From DATKQY01 sp035532475 (lineage in GTDB: Bacteria > Actinomycetota > Acidimicrobiia > Acidimicrobiales > Bog-793), in contig DATKQY010000064.1 of the NCBI GenBank assembly GCA_035532475.1, positions 7,905 through 71,904 of the forward strand: a DNA stretch of 64,000 nucleotides. The letters are read 5' to 3'. The notes beneath the pieces were generated by a model. That model was not told the DNA's origin. It made no database searches and saw only the letters and a list, made by a program, of their open reading frames with translations. This document shows, piece by piece, positions 26,383-34,865 of the stretch (its first letter is position 1; the number at the start of each line of letters is the position of its first letter). Made by a program: the position numbers and the translations under genes.

Positions 26383-27660
26383 TCAGTTGACGACGGTGAC
26401 GAGCGTCCCGTACGCGAGGTACGGCCAGACCCGCGCCGCGTCGGCGAGTGACAGCTCGATGCAGCCGAGGCTCTGCGGGATGCCGTAGCTCGCCCGGGGG
26501 ATGTAGTGGACCGCGTCGCCGCCGTTGAAGTAGGCGACGAACTGCACCGGATCGGCGTACTTCGAGCCGCCCGGGTTCGTGCCACGCATGATCTCGTTGC
26601 GGTAGCGGGCGAACACGGGGAACGTCCCGTCCGCGGTGGGTGCCTGCGCGATCCCGGTGTTGGCGGGCACGCGGAGCACGACCGCGCCGTCGTGCCAGAT
26701 CGTGAGCGACTCGGGCTTCGCCTGGTTGCCGAGGGCGTAGTCGTAGCCGCCGGTGTTGTGCCCGCCGCCGCCGATCACGCTGAGGAGATCGTTCCACAGG
26801 CCGGGGCCGAGACGGCCGTTCACGTTGAGGCCATGGTCCGCCTGGAACTCCATGACGAGCCCGCGGGTCATGACGTTGTAGACGCCCGGCTGCCACAGGG
26901 AGATGAGTTGCGCCGGCCAGCCGTGCTCTAGCCACGTGAAGCTCCCCGCCGGCGGCGCGTACATCGCCTGCAGCTGCGCGCTGACATCGCCGGGCGCGAC
27001 CGGCGACCCAGTCGGGGTCCACGACAGCGGCGAGTAGTCGAGCAGGGAGAGGAGCTGCTGGAGGCGGAGGATCGAGCCGTCCTCGATCCTGAAGCCGGCC
27101 TGCGCCGGCCGGGAGAGCTCGGCCCCGCTCGCCGACCGGACGCCGGCGCCGCCTGCGGGCACCGTGACCGTCACGGCGCTCAGGGGGACGAACGGCTCGG
27201 TCGGCGTGAACGTCAAGGTGTCCGCCGCCGTCTGCGTCCAGCTGCCGGGGACGTCCGGCGAGATCGTCGGGGTCGGCGTCCCCGCGGCGAGGGCGGCGGA
27301 GAACGTCACCTGGATCGGGCCGGAGCCGGCCACGTTCGCCGTGCCGCCGGCCGGGCTGAACCGCACGACCCGGAGCGCCGCAGCCGGGGCGGTCGTCGTC
27401 GTCGTGGTGGTGGTCGTTGTTGTGGTGGTGGTGGTGGTGGTGGTCGAGCCCGCCCGCGCGGCGGGCGGGGCCGCCGTCGTGGAGGCGCCCGATCCGGCCG
27501 CCCGGCTCGTGGCGGGCGTCGTCGTGCTCGGCGGCGCGCCGGTCGTGGCACGACGCGCAACGACGAGCGTCACCCCGCCTGCGATCGCGGCAGCGAGGAC
27601 GACGCCGAGCGCGAGCCGCAGCGGCGTGATCACGATGGTCCAGCGCTGGCGAGATGCCAC
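26383..27660 (-). CDS. L,D-transpeptidase with Thr-rich linker and Ig-like domain
   Basis: 425 residues, predicted periplasmic and anchored by one N-terminal transmembrane helix (about residues 14-35). A Ser/Thr/Ala linker contains 18 consecutive threonines, followed by an Ig-like module (VRFSPAGGTANVAG...PITVTF type), a peptidoglycan-binding helix region (VMTRGLVMEFQADHGLNVNGRLG) and a C-terminal YkuD domain. The catalytic core reads HYIPRAS...QSLGCIEL: Cys is present, but the usual SHGC(I/V)R is changed to SLGCIE. Expected to cross-link peptidoglycan stem peptides 3-3, or attach proteins to them. It converges with the small protein gene. Confidence 0.82.
   Translation of the reverse strand: MASRQRWTIVITPLRLALGVVLAAAIAGGVTLVVARRATTGAPPSTTTPATSRAAGSGASTTAAPPAARAGSTTTTTTTTTTTTTTTTTTAPAAALRVVRFSPAGGTANVAGSGPIQVTFSAALAAGTPTPTISPDVPGSWTQTAADTLTFTPTEPFVPLSAVTVTVPAGGAGVRSASGAELSRPAQAGFRIEDGSILRLQQLLSLLDYSPLSWTPTGSPVAPGDVSAQLQAMYAPPAGSFTWLEHGWPAQLISLWQPGVYNVMTRGLVMEFQADHGLNVNGRLGPGLWNDLLSVIGGGGHNTGGYDYALGNQAKPESLTIWHDGAVVLRVPANTGIAQAPTADGTFPVFARYRNEIMRGTNPGGSKYADPVQFVAYFNGGDAVHYIPRASYGIPQSLGCIELSLADAARVWPYLAYGTLVTVVN
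27391..27444 (-). repeat. Trinucleotide tract encoding 18 consecutive threonines
   Basis: 54 nt of NGT triplets on the plus strand (ACN threonine codons on the minus strand), the last stretch being pure ggt repeats. It lies in the linker between the membrane anchor and the Ig-like domain of the L,D-transpeptidase. Confidence 0.85.
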
Positions 27661-27816
27661 GAGTCCTCCGTCGGATGGCTCGGGAGCGGCGGCGTCCTTC
27701 GGGGCCGACCGCCGGCCGCGCCGCTCGTGGCGGCATCGCCAGGCGCCCCGTGCGGACGACGCTAGCGGTCGCCGGCGCGCCCGAGATCGCGGCCGGCGCC
27801 TGGCGCGACGCCCGCG

Positions 27817-30129
27817 TCAGCTAGCTGTCGGCGCCGACGTCCCCGGTGCCCGGCGCGTGACGAGCGCCACGAGCGTGGGCGGATGCCTCGGACGGGAGCG
27901 GTGCCTGGCTCGCGAGGCGACCAGGTGGCGGGCAGGTGGCTGGGGGTGCAGCCAGATCTCCCCGCCGGGGCGGACGCGGCTCGGCGCTCCGAACGCGTCG
28001 CGCATCCAGGCCGCGACCTCGGTGGAGCCGATCCGTCCGAGCTCGACGACGATGGCGCTGACGTGGTGCAGCCGGACGAAAGAGCGCAGGTCGAGGACCC
28101 GGTGCGGGTCCACCGTGCCCGCCACGAGCCGGCCGTAGACGGCGACCCGGTCGCCGCGCTGGACGCGAAGGAGCGGCGACGCGAGCGGCCCCGGGTCGAT
28201 GAAGCGCGTCGTCGGGGTCACCGTCACGCCGGTGAGCCCCAGACCCCGCGGGTCGATCACGTAGAACGAGCCGTTGCCGAGGTTCACGTTGTCGACGATG
28301 CCGCGCAGTGTCGCGGTCCGGGCCCTGCTCGCGACGGCGCGCGCCGTTTCGACGACGACGAGGCGGGCGACGACCGTCCGGGCCGTCGGCTCGAGGTACG
28401 GCAGGCCGGGGATGGCGACGGGCGCCAGCGGGTCGGAGAGCATCGTCTGGACGTCGAGCGGGCTCAGCTCGGCGGCGAGCGCGGTCGCTCCGCCGCCCGC
28501 GCCGCGGCGCAGGATGTAGCTACCGAAGATCCTGAAGCGCATGCGGTCGAGGGACTGCCAGAGCATCGCATCGTCGTCGAACGGGGTCGCATACGGATAG
28601 GTGAGCACCGCTCCGCCGGTCGGGATCGCCGCCAGTGCGGCTGGTTGCTCCGCCGGGGGCGGCGTGCCCGGCAGTGACCGGTAGGGCCACTTCGGCAAGA
28701 GCGCGACGAGCGCGGCCAGGAGGACGAGCGCCCCGACGAGGCGTCCCGCGACGACCGCGCCGGCGAGCACGCGGTCGCGTCGAAGCAGGGTGGTCCGCCC
28801 GTGCCGGGCCACGACGCCGTCGTGGAACGCGTCGAGGCCGAGCGCGAGCACCGTCGCCGAGAAGAGCGCGACGTACAGGGAGAGCCGGACGGGCAGCGCG
28901 TCCTGCATGAGCGGGAGGTGCGATAGGAGGGCGAAGGGGAGGCGGACGGCGCGCTCTCGGCCGTCGACGACCAGGCGCGGGCCGAGCGAGAGGACGAAGC
29001 AGATGACGGCCATCGTCATGGCGAAGCCGATCCAGCGCCTCCGCCAGTAGCGCACGGCGAAGTACGACAGGAGCGCGAGGAGCGGCAACCCGAGGTAGCT
29101 GCCGTTCTCGTCGATATCGCCCAGGCCGCCGACGAGGTTGGAGCCGGCCGTCGCCAGCCGGTGCGGGGCGACCAGCAGCGAGGCGGTCGGGAGGATCGGG
29201 CCGAGCAGATCGGCGTTGTACACCTCGACCGGTCCCTGCGACGGGCCGACGTAATGCCCGGGCCCGCCCGCCAGCAGCAGCAGCGGGTAGGCGATGCAGG
29301 CGAGGAGGACGACGGCGGCGACGCCGAGGCCGCCGAGCGTGTGCACGGCGCGGCGCGGCACGCTGCGCGGCCGGAGGAGGACGAGGAGCAGCCCGGCGAT
29401 CGCCGCCACGAGCACGGTGGTCCCGAGGATCTCCGCGGAGATGTAGAACTGCGCCACCATCAGCGCCCCGAGCACCAGGCCCCGGCGCACGAACCGCGCG
29501 TTCGGGCGGGTCACGAGCTGGTGCAGGGCGTAGAGGATGAGCGGCGGCAGGGGGACGAACGCCAGGTCCACGTGGACCGATCCCTGGCCGATCATGTACG
29601 GCGAGAAGCCGTAGAAGAGCCCGCCAGCGAACGCGGCAGGGGCCCACCGGGTCCAACGGCGCAGGACGAAGTACATCGCGAAGGCCGACAGCGGGAACGA
29701 CAGCCAGCGCAGCAGGTTCTCGCTGGCGACCGGGCTCACCGCCAAGGTGAGCGGTGCGGTGAGCAGACCGAGGAGCGGTATGCCCGTGTTCTGGGCGAGA
29801 TTGGCGCCGAACGGGACGTTGATCACGTTCGTGAGGAACGGGTTCCGGCCGTGGAGGATCGCGTAGGGCAGCCAGGCGAGGAACCAGACGGTCTGCGTCG
29901 GGTCCTCGTTGCCGCCGCACACGCAGGTCCCGATGCGGGAGGAGGACCCGGGCCAGGCGGGATAGTTCGCCAGGAGACCGAGCACGGCATAGACGAGGAA
30001 CACCGCCGGCGCGTGATGGCGCCGGAGCGGGCCGCGCCACGAGCGCGCCGGGCGGACGGGCACGGTCTCCCCGCTCGCTGCCGCCGGCAGCGCCAGGACC
30101 GTGTCGGTCGAGGCGCCGGGCGTGCTCAC
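27817..30129 (-). CDS. Large polytopic membrane protein, GT-C glycosyltransferase-like
   Basis: 770 residues. A short cytosolic N-terminus leads into about 11-12 hydrophobic segments over the first 500 residues, then an extracytoplasmic C-terminal region of about 250 residues. The first long loop (WPGSSSRIGTCVCGGNEDPTQTVWFLAW, split here by words only in meaning) carries acidic residues as in GT-C enzymes that use polyprenyl-phosphate sugars, and FSPYMIGQGSVHVDL is a second conserved-looking loop. No nucleotide-sugar site is seen. A role in cell-wall or lipid glycan assembly is inferred from topology only. GTG start; TAACCT lies 9 nt upstream on the minus strand, divergent from the MFS gene. 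Confidence 0.65.
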   Translation of the reverse strand: MSTPGASTDTVLALPAAASGETVPVRPARSWRGPLRRHHAPAVFLVYAVLGLLANYPAWPGSSSRIGTCVCGGNEDPTQTVWFLAWLPYAILHGRNPFLTNVINVPFGANLAQNTGIPLLGLLTAPLTLAVSPVASENLLRWLSFPLSAFAMYFVLRRWTRWAPAAFAGGLFYGFSPYMIGQGSVHVDLAFVPLPPLILYALHQLVTRPNARFVRRGLVLGALMVAQFYISAEILGTTVLVAAIAGLLLVLLRPRSVPRRAVHTLGGLGVAAVVLLACIAYPLLLLAGGPGHYVGPSQGPVEVYNADLLGPILPTASLLVAPHRLATAGSNLVGGLGDIDENGSYLGLPLLALLSYFAVRYWRRRWIGFAMTMAVICFVLSLGPRLVVDGRERAVRLPFALLSHLPLMQDALPVRLSLYVALFSATVLALGLDAFHDGVVARHGRTTLLRRDRVLAGAVVAGRLVGALVLLAALVALLPKWPYRSLPGTPPPAEQPAALAAIPTGGAVLTYPYATPFDDDAMLWQSLDRMRFRIFGSYILRRGAGGGATALAAELSPLDVQTMLSDPLAPVAIPGLPYLEPTARTVVARLVVVETARAVASRARTATLRGIVDNVNLGNGSFYVIDPRGLGLTGVTVTPTTRFIDPGPLASPLLRVQRGDRVAVYGRLVAGTVDPHRVLDLRSFVRLHHVSAIVVELGRIGSTEVAAWMRDAFGAPSRVRPGGEIWLHPQPPARHLVASRARHRSRPRHPPTLVALVTRRAPGTSAPTAS

Positions 30130-30297
30130 AAGGCTGGCAGGTTAGTGACCGGGGGCGTCGCCTTCGCAGCGGGTCTCGCCCTGCCGACCCAGCCCCGAGA
30201 CCGGGCGGGCCTCTCGGGTCCGCTCGATCGGTCCGTCGCCCACCGCGCCGCCAGCGGCGCACGTGCCCGACCGGCGCGCCGCGCGCCGGGCAATCCG

Positions 30298-30303
30298 TAG
30301 GCT
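30298..30303 (+). promoter_or_regulatory. -10 element (TAGGCT) for a leaderless MFS gene start
   Basis: TAGGCT ends 7 nt before the ATG at 30311. No Shine-Dalgarno sequence is present between the box and the start. Confidence 0.55.
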
Positions 30304-30310
30304 GCACCCG

Positions 30311-31588
30311 ATGCCGGGCCGGATCCTCGTCGACGTCTCGCCGCTCCGGGAGAGCCGCGACTTCCGCCTGTTGTTCGAGGGTCAGCTGATCAGCACCGTG
30401 GGCGGCCAGCTGACCGTGGTCGCCATCCCCTACCAGGTCTTCGAGCTGACCCGGTCCTCGCTCCAGGTTGGCGCGATCAGCCTCGCGCAGCTCGGCCCCC
30501 TGATCGTCGGCGCGCTGGTCGGCGGCTCCGTCGGCGACGCGATCGACCGCCGGAAGCTGCTGCTCGTCACGACCGCCCTGCTCGCGCTCACGAGCGGTGC
30601 CCTCGCGCTGAATGCCGTCGTCGCCCGCCCGAGCCTGGTGGTGCTGTACCTCGTGAGCGCCCTCGCCGCCGGGCTGTTGGGCTTCGCGAACACCGCACGG
30701 ACCGCGTCGGTCCCGGCGCTCGTGGCCCGCCGGCACCTCGCGCCGGCGTACGCGTTCACCCAGATCGTCTTCCAGGTCGGCACCGTGGCGGGCCCGGCGG
30801 CCTCCGGCCTGCTGATCAGCGCCATCCACCTGCCTTCCCTCTACGGCATCGACGCCGTCACGTATCTCGTCGCGCTGGTGACGGTCGTCATGATGTCGCC
30901 GATCCCGCCGGTCCCCGGAGCCATGCGTCCCGGGCTGGGCTCGATCGCGGAGGGTGTGCGGTACCTGCGGGGCCGCCAGCCCCTGCAGGGCGTCTACCTG
31001 ATCGACATCAACGCCATGGTCTTCGGCATGCCGAGGGCCCTGTTCCCGGCGCTGGCGCTCGACGTGTTCCACGGCGGGGCGACGACGCTCGGCTACCTCT
31101 ACGCCGCACCGGGCGTCGGTGCGCTCGTCGGCGCGGCCACCGCGGGCTGGTTGACGGGCATCCGCCACCAGGCCCGGGCGGTGATCGTCGCCGTTGTCGT
31201 CTGGGGTGTCGCCATCACCGTGTTCGGGCTCGTGCACACGCTGCTCCTGTCGCTGGCCCTGCTCGCCGTCGCCGGGTGGGCCGACGTCATCTCGGCGGTG
31301 CTGCGAAACACGATCCTGCAGACCTCGATCCCCGAGCAGTTCCGCAGCCGGCTGTCGTCGATCCAGATGGCCGTCGTGCAAGGTGGTCCACGCCTCGGCG
31401 ACCTCGAGTCCGGCGCGGTCGCCACCGCAGCCAGCGTCGACATCTCGATCGTGTCGGGCGGGCTGGCGTGCATCGCCGGGGCGATCGTCCTCTCACTGGT
31501 TCTTCCCGGCTTCCGCAAGCTCACGGTCGACGACACCGGCGCGCCCTCGGCTGCGACCGACCAGGTCGACTCCGACTGGGCGACCTGA
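30311..31588 (+). CDS. MFS exporter (EntS/tetracycline-resistance-like)
   Basis: 425-residue major facilitator protein with about 12 helices. The N-terminal RDFRLLFEGQLISTVGGQLT, the GSVGDAIDRRKLLL loop between helices 2 and 3, and the central LDVFHGG/GYLYAAPGVGALVG region match the MFS_3 (EntS-like) group, which exports siderophores, macrolides or other small molecules. No adjacent biosynthetic genes point to a substrate. The divergent large membrane protein gene lies 181 nt away. Confidence 0.82.
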   Translation: MPGRILVDVSPLRESRDFRLLFEGQLISTVGGQLTVVAIPYQVFELTRSSLQVGAISLAQLGPLIVGALVGGSVGDAIDRRKLLLVTTALLALTSGALALNAVVARPSLVVLYLVSALAAGLLGFANTARTASVPALVARRHLAPAYAFTQIVFQVGTVAGPAASGLLISAIHLPSLYGIDAVTYLVALVTVVMMSPIPPVPGAMRPGLGSIAEGVRYLRGRQPLQGVYLIDINAMVFGMPRALFPALALDVFHGGATTLGYLYAAPGVGALVGAATAGWLTGIRHQARAVIVAVVVWGVAITVFGLVHTLLLSLALLAVAGWADVISAVLRNTILQTSIPEQFRSRLSSIQMAVVQGGPRLGDLESGAVATAASVDISIVSGGLACIAGAIVLSLVLPGFRKLTVDDTGAPSAATDQVDSDWAT

Positions 31589-31715
31589 TGGCGAGGGCCC
31601 GGGCGCGGCACGCTGGGGCTCCGGTCGGGAATACTGCTCGAAGCCGGGTCGGCGGCGGGCGCCCGCAGATCGCCGCGCCGACCACCGGCGCAGGCATCGG
31701 CCGACGGGAGGATCC

Positions 31716-32135
31716 GTGGCGGACGTGAACGACTGGAACGCTCGGATCATCGAGGAGTTCCATGCGAACGCGGGCGTGCTCGGTGGCCAGTTCGAGGGCG
31801 CGCCCGTCCTCCTGCTCCACTCGAAGGGGGCCAGGAGCGGCATCGAGCGGGTGAACCCGATGATGTACCAGCGGCTGGACGACGACTCGGTCGCCGTCTT
31901 CGCCTCGAAGGCAGGAGCGCCGACCAACCCCGACTGGTACCACAACCTCGTGGCCAACCCGCGGGCGTCGGTGGAGCTCGGGGTGGAGACCTACCCGGTC
32001 GAGGCAGCCGTCGCCACGCCCGAGCAGCGGGAGCCCATCTGGGAGAAGCAGAAGGCCACCTACCCAGGCTTCGCCGACTACGAGCGTCAGACCGCCCGAG
32101 TCATCCCGGTCGTCATCCTCCGGCGCGTCTCCTGA
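31716..32135 (+). CDS. Ddn-family deazaflavin (F420)-dependent nitroreductase-like protein
   Basis: 139 residues, single split-barrel domain. LLLHSKGARSGIERVNPMMY, the ASKAGAPTNPDWYHNLVANP stretch and the C-terminal RVIPVVILRR are the signature of the deazaflavin-dependent nitroreductase family found in F420-making actinobacteria. Starts at GTG 31716, with GGGAGG 5 nt upstream. The physiological substrate is usually a quinone or unsaturated lactone in this family; here it is unknown. Confidence 0.85.
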   Translation: MADVNDWNARIIEEFHANAGVLGGQFEGAPVLLLHSKGARSGIERVNPMMYQRLDDDSVAVFASKAGAPTNPDWYHNLVANPRASVELGVETYPVEAAVATPEQREPIWEKQKATYPGFADYERQTARVIPVVILRRVS

Positions 32136-32307
32136 CCCACTGCCGCCCGCCACGTAACGGGTGTGACCGATCCCGTTCAGGCGCCCGTGGCGACCGGCTG
32201 CGCAGCCAGATCCGGCATCGACCACTCGTGACCATGCCGGGCCGAGCGTCAGTCTCGAGAAGCCGACTCGCCGAGTGCCGAGGCAGGCAGTCCTGACCTT
32301 GCCCTTC

Positions 32308-32385
32308 TGGTCGGGAAGGCGGGATTCGAACCCGCGACCTCAGCGTCCCGAACGCTGCGCGCTAACCAAGCTGCGCTACTTCCCG
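32308..32385 (-). tRNA. tRNA-Pro, anticodon CGG
   Basis: Minus-strand cloverleaf: acceptor CGGGAAG pairs with CTTCCCG; D arm GCGC...GCGC; anticodon stem CAGCG/CGCTG around loop TTCGGGA, giving anticodon CGG for proline codon CCG; T arm GCGGG/CCCGC with loop TTCGAAT. Discriminator A is followed by a genome-encoded CCA (32308-32310). The first 10 nt of the tRNA overlap the 3' end of the CBS protein gene on the same strand, whose TAG stop is tRNA positions 8-10. Confidence 0.97.
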
Positions 32386-33263
32386 TTGGCCGAACGGTCC
32401 GGTTCGCCGTCCTCGCGGACCGGGCTGCCGCCCGCAGCGATCGTAGCCGATGGCGCCTCGACGACCACCTTGGCGATCCGCCGACGGTCCATGCGGGTGA
32501 CCCGGAACGTCCAGCCGTCGCGCTCCAGGACCTCGCCCTCGGTCGGGATGTGGCCGAGGGCGTCGAGCAGGAAGCCTCCGAGGGTGACGTACTCGCCGTC
32601 GGGGATGTCGACGCCGACCTCCTCGCGGACCTCCGGAACGCCGATCGCCCCGTCGACGAGGAAACGCGTGCCGTCCACCCGCAGCACGGCGGGGCTGGTC
32701 GTCCGGTCGAACTCGTCGTGCAGGTCACCGACGAGCTCGCTCACGAGGTCCTTGATCGTGAGTACCCCGGCGAAGCCGCCGTACTCGTCGACCACGACGG
32801 CGAAGCCCCGGCGGCGTCGACGCATGTCGGCGAGGATCTCGAGGGCCGAACGTGATTCCGGCACGACGTACGGCTCGCGCACGCGATTGGTCACGTCGAG
32901 CCCCGCCGGGATCCCACCCTCGGCCGGGCCGGGTGCAGCGTCCGGCGGGCCGCCGTCGGCAGCCAGCCAGGAACGCGCCCCGAGGTGGAACAGGTCCTTC
33001 ACGAACAGGACGCCGGCGAGGCGGTCGAGATCCCCCTCGTAGACGGGGAAGTGGCTGTGGCCCGAGCGCCGGACCGCTCGGGCGACGTCGGCGAAGCAGA
33101 CGGGCGCCGGGAGGGCGTCGACGTCGACGCGTGGCGTCATCACCTCGCGGGCCGTCGCCTCGCGAAGCGAGCGGAGGCCGCTCGTGATCAGCAGCTCCTG
33201 CTCCGAGGGCGGCGGCGGGGCGGGTTGGTCGGCGCGTCGGCGTAACCGCCTGATCAGGCTCAT
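32376..33263 (-). CDS. CBS-domain protein with CorC/HlyC-type C-terminal domain
   Basis: 295 residues. Two CBS repeats (REVMTPRVDVDALP to FVKDLFHLGARSW, and VVPESRSALEILADM to TIKDLVSELVGDLHDEFD) are followed by the small transporter-associated CorC_HlyC domain (GEYVTLGGFLLDALGHIPTEGE... FRVTRMDRRRIAKVVVE). The N-terminal DUF21 membrane domain of complete CNNM/CorC proteins is absent, so it is probably a cytosolic partner. CBS pairs commonly bind adenosyl nucleotides. The gene's last codons lie inside the tRNA-Pro acceptor stem. Confidence 0.84.
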   Translation of the reverse strand: MSLIRRLRRRADQPAPPPPSEQELLITSGLRSLREATAREVMTPRVDVDALPAPVCFADVARAVRRSGHSHFPVYEGDLDRLAGVLFVKDLFHLGARSWLAADGGPPDAAPGPAEGGIPAGLDVTNRVREPYVVPESRSALEILADMRRRRRGFAVVVDEYGGFAGVLTIKDLVSELVGDLHDEFDRTTSPAVLRVDGTRFLVDGAIGVPEVREEVGVDIPDGEYVTLGGFLLDALGHIPTEGEVLERDGWTFRVTRMDRRRIAKVVVEAPSATIAAGGSPVREDGEPDRSANGK

Positions 33264-33322
33264 CGTGTCCGTCCGCCGCTGCCCCCGTCGCTCACCTGCG
33301 GGTAACGGGCCGGAGTCGGTCG

Positions 33323-33739
33323 TCAGCGCGCCGCAGCGGTGAAGGGCCGGAACGACTCGTCATGGAACGTCCCCCCGGCGAGCAGCGCGGTGACGGCCCG
33401 GCGCAGGCGTATGGGGTCGAGCGGCTTGACGAGGTAGCCCTCGGCCGCGGCCCGCTTCGCGAGGAACACGTCGGGACGCCGGTCGAGCAGGACGAGCACC
33501 GGGACGTGCGGGATCCGGCCACCCGACTCCTCGAGCTTGAGGTCGAGGGCGACGGCGATGCCACCCATGTTCTGGACCTGGCAGTCCGTGATGACGAGAT
33601 CGGGCGGGTCGTACTCGACCACGTCCCGCACCTGGGCGCCGTCGCGCAGCTCGACGATCTCGTTCTCGCCGTCGTCGACCACGGCGCGGACCTCGTCGAT
33701 GACGCTCGGAGCGTCGCTAACGATCACCACCATCGTCAC
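33323..33739 (-). CDS. CheY-like single-domain response regulator
   Basis: 138 residues, receiver domain only. Starts at GTG 33739 (or ATG 33733) inside the last codons of the ArsA-like gene, so translation is coupled. Strand 1 (VVIVSDAPSV) has one Asp rather than the usual pair; the phospho-acceptor region reads DLVITDCQVQNMGG with Asp; the conserved Lys is in EGYLVKPLDPIRLRRAV. No output domain. The overlap with two ATPases suggests that it works with them, not with a nearby kinase (none is present). Confidence 0.78.
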   Translation of the reverse strand: MTMVVIVSDAPSVIDEVRAVVDDGENEIVELRDGAQVRDVVEYDPPDLVITDCQVQNMGGIAVALDLKLEESGGRIPHVPVLVLLDRRPDVFLAKRAAAEGYLVKPLDPIRLRRAVTALLAGGTFHDESFRPFTAAAR

Positions 33740-34865
33740 GGGGCAACGGTAGCTCCCCGCCGAGCAGGTGGCGAACGACGAGGTGCAGCCCTTCCAGGTC
33801 GTGGACGTCGACGGTGAGCGCCGGCACCCGCACGACCGGTGCGGGCGCCACCTTCGTCGCGAGCTCGTCGATGAGGTCGGACTCGCGCCGGGCCAGCGCA
33901 TCGAGCTCGGCGAGGTTGGCGACCAGCTCGTCCCAGGGCCGTCGGGCGTCGTCGCCTCGCCCGGCGCCGCGTCCCGCCTCGTCGAGGCCGCCCGCCGGGA
34001 CCACGGGCTCGCCGAAGTACGGCTGGACGCGGTTGACGACGAGCGCGTCGAGATCGTGGTGGGAGGACGCGAGCTTGGCGGCGAGAAAGGTCGCCTCCTC
34101 GATGGAGTCCCGCCTCGGGGCGCTCACCAGCACGAAGGCGGTCGCCTGCTCGGCGAGCAGGCGTTCGACCCTGGCGGCGCGCTCGCGAAAGCCGCTCTCC
34201 ATCCCCTCGAAGGCCTGGAAGAAGGCCACCGTGTCGTCGACGATCTCGCTGCCGGCGACGCGGGCGATGGTGCGAAGCAGCACCTGGGTGGCCACGCTCA
34301 GCGCACGAAGGTACGCCTTGCCCGGCGTGAGGAGGAGACGGAAGAGCCGGTTGTCGAGGAAGCCGGTGAGCCGCCGGGGCGCGTCGAGGAAGTCGAGCGC
34401 GTTGTGCGTCGGCGGCGTGTCCACGACGACGAGGTCGAAGTCGGCCTCCTCGTGCAGCTCGAAGAGCTTCTCCGTCGCCATGTACTCCTGGGTCCCAGAG
34501 AGGGCACCGACGAGGTTGCGGTACAGGCGGTTGCCGAGGATCCGTTCGGCCTGCTCGGCGTCGCGGGCGTTCTGGCGTACCAGGCGATCGAAGGTGCCCT
34601 TGGCGTCGAGCATCACCGCGTACAGCTCGCCCGGCCACGGTCCCTCGACGCGGTGCGGCTCGTCGGCGACGCCCACCTCGCCGAGCGCGTCGGCCAGCCG
34701 GCGGGCGGGGTCGATCGTGACGACGCACGCCCTTCGTCCCCGCTCGGCGGCGGCGAGCGCGAGCGCCGCGGAGGTCGTCGTCTTGCCGACGCCGCCCGAG
34801 CCGCAGCAGACGAGCACCGACCGCTCGTCGACGAGGCTGGCGATCACGTTCACGCCGTCGCTCAC
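33717..34865 (-). CDS. ArsA/GET3-like anion-transporting ATPase, second of a pair
   Basis: 382 residues. Deviant Walker A GSGGVGKTTTSAALALAAA (signature Lys in GKGG position replaced by Ser), switch I with IDPARRLADALG, and switch II with VVDTPPTHNALDFLDAP. It resembles Rv3680-type proteins of mycobacteria. The ATG overlaps the stop of the first ATPase gene by 4 nt, so the two products are probably made in equal amounts and pair. No arsenite metal-binding cysteines are evident. No membrane partner such as ArsB is adjacent. Confidence 0.82.
   Translation of the reverse strand: MSDGVNVIASLVDERSVLVCCGSGGVGKTTTSAALALAAAERGRRACVVTIDPARRLADALGEVGVADEPHRVEGPWPGELYAVMLDAKGTFDRLVRQNARDAEQAERILGNRLYRNLVGALSGTQEYMATEKLFELHEEADFDLVVVDTPPTHNALDFLDAPRRLTGFLDNRLFRLLLTPGKAYLRALSVATQVLLRTIARVAGSEIVDDTVAFFQAFEGMESGFRERAARVERLLAEQATAFVLVSAPRRDSIEEATFLAAKLASSHHDLDALVVNRVQPYFGEPVVPAGGLDEAGRGAGRGDDARRPWDELVANLAELDALARRESDLIDELATKVAPAPVVRVPALTVDVHDLEGLHLVVRHLLGGELPLPRDDGGDR

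Noticed and set aside
28520..31381. 953-codon minus-strand frame
   Set aside because: It overlaps the large membrane protein in another frame and is antisense to the MFS gene; the product has no membrane segments or motifs.
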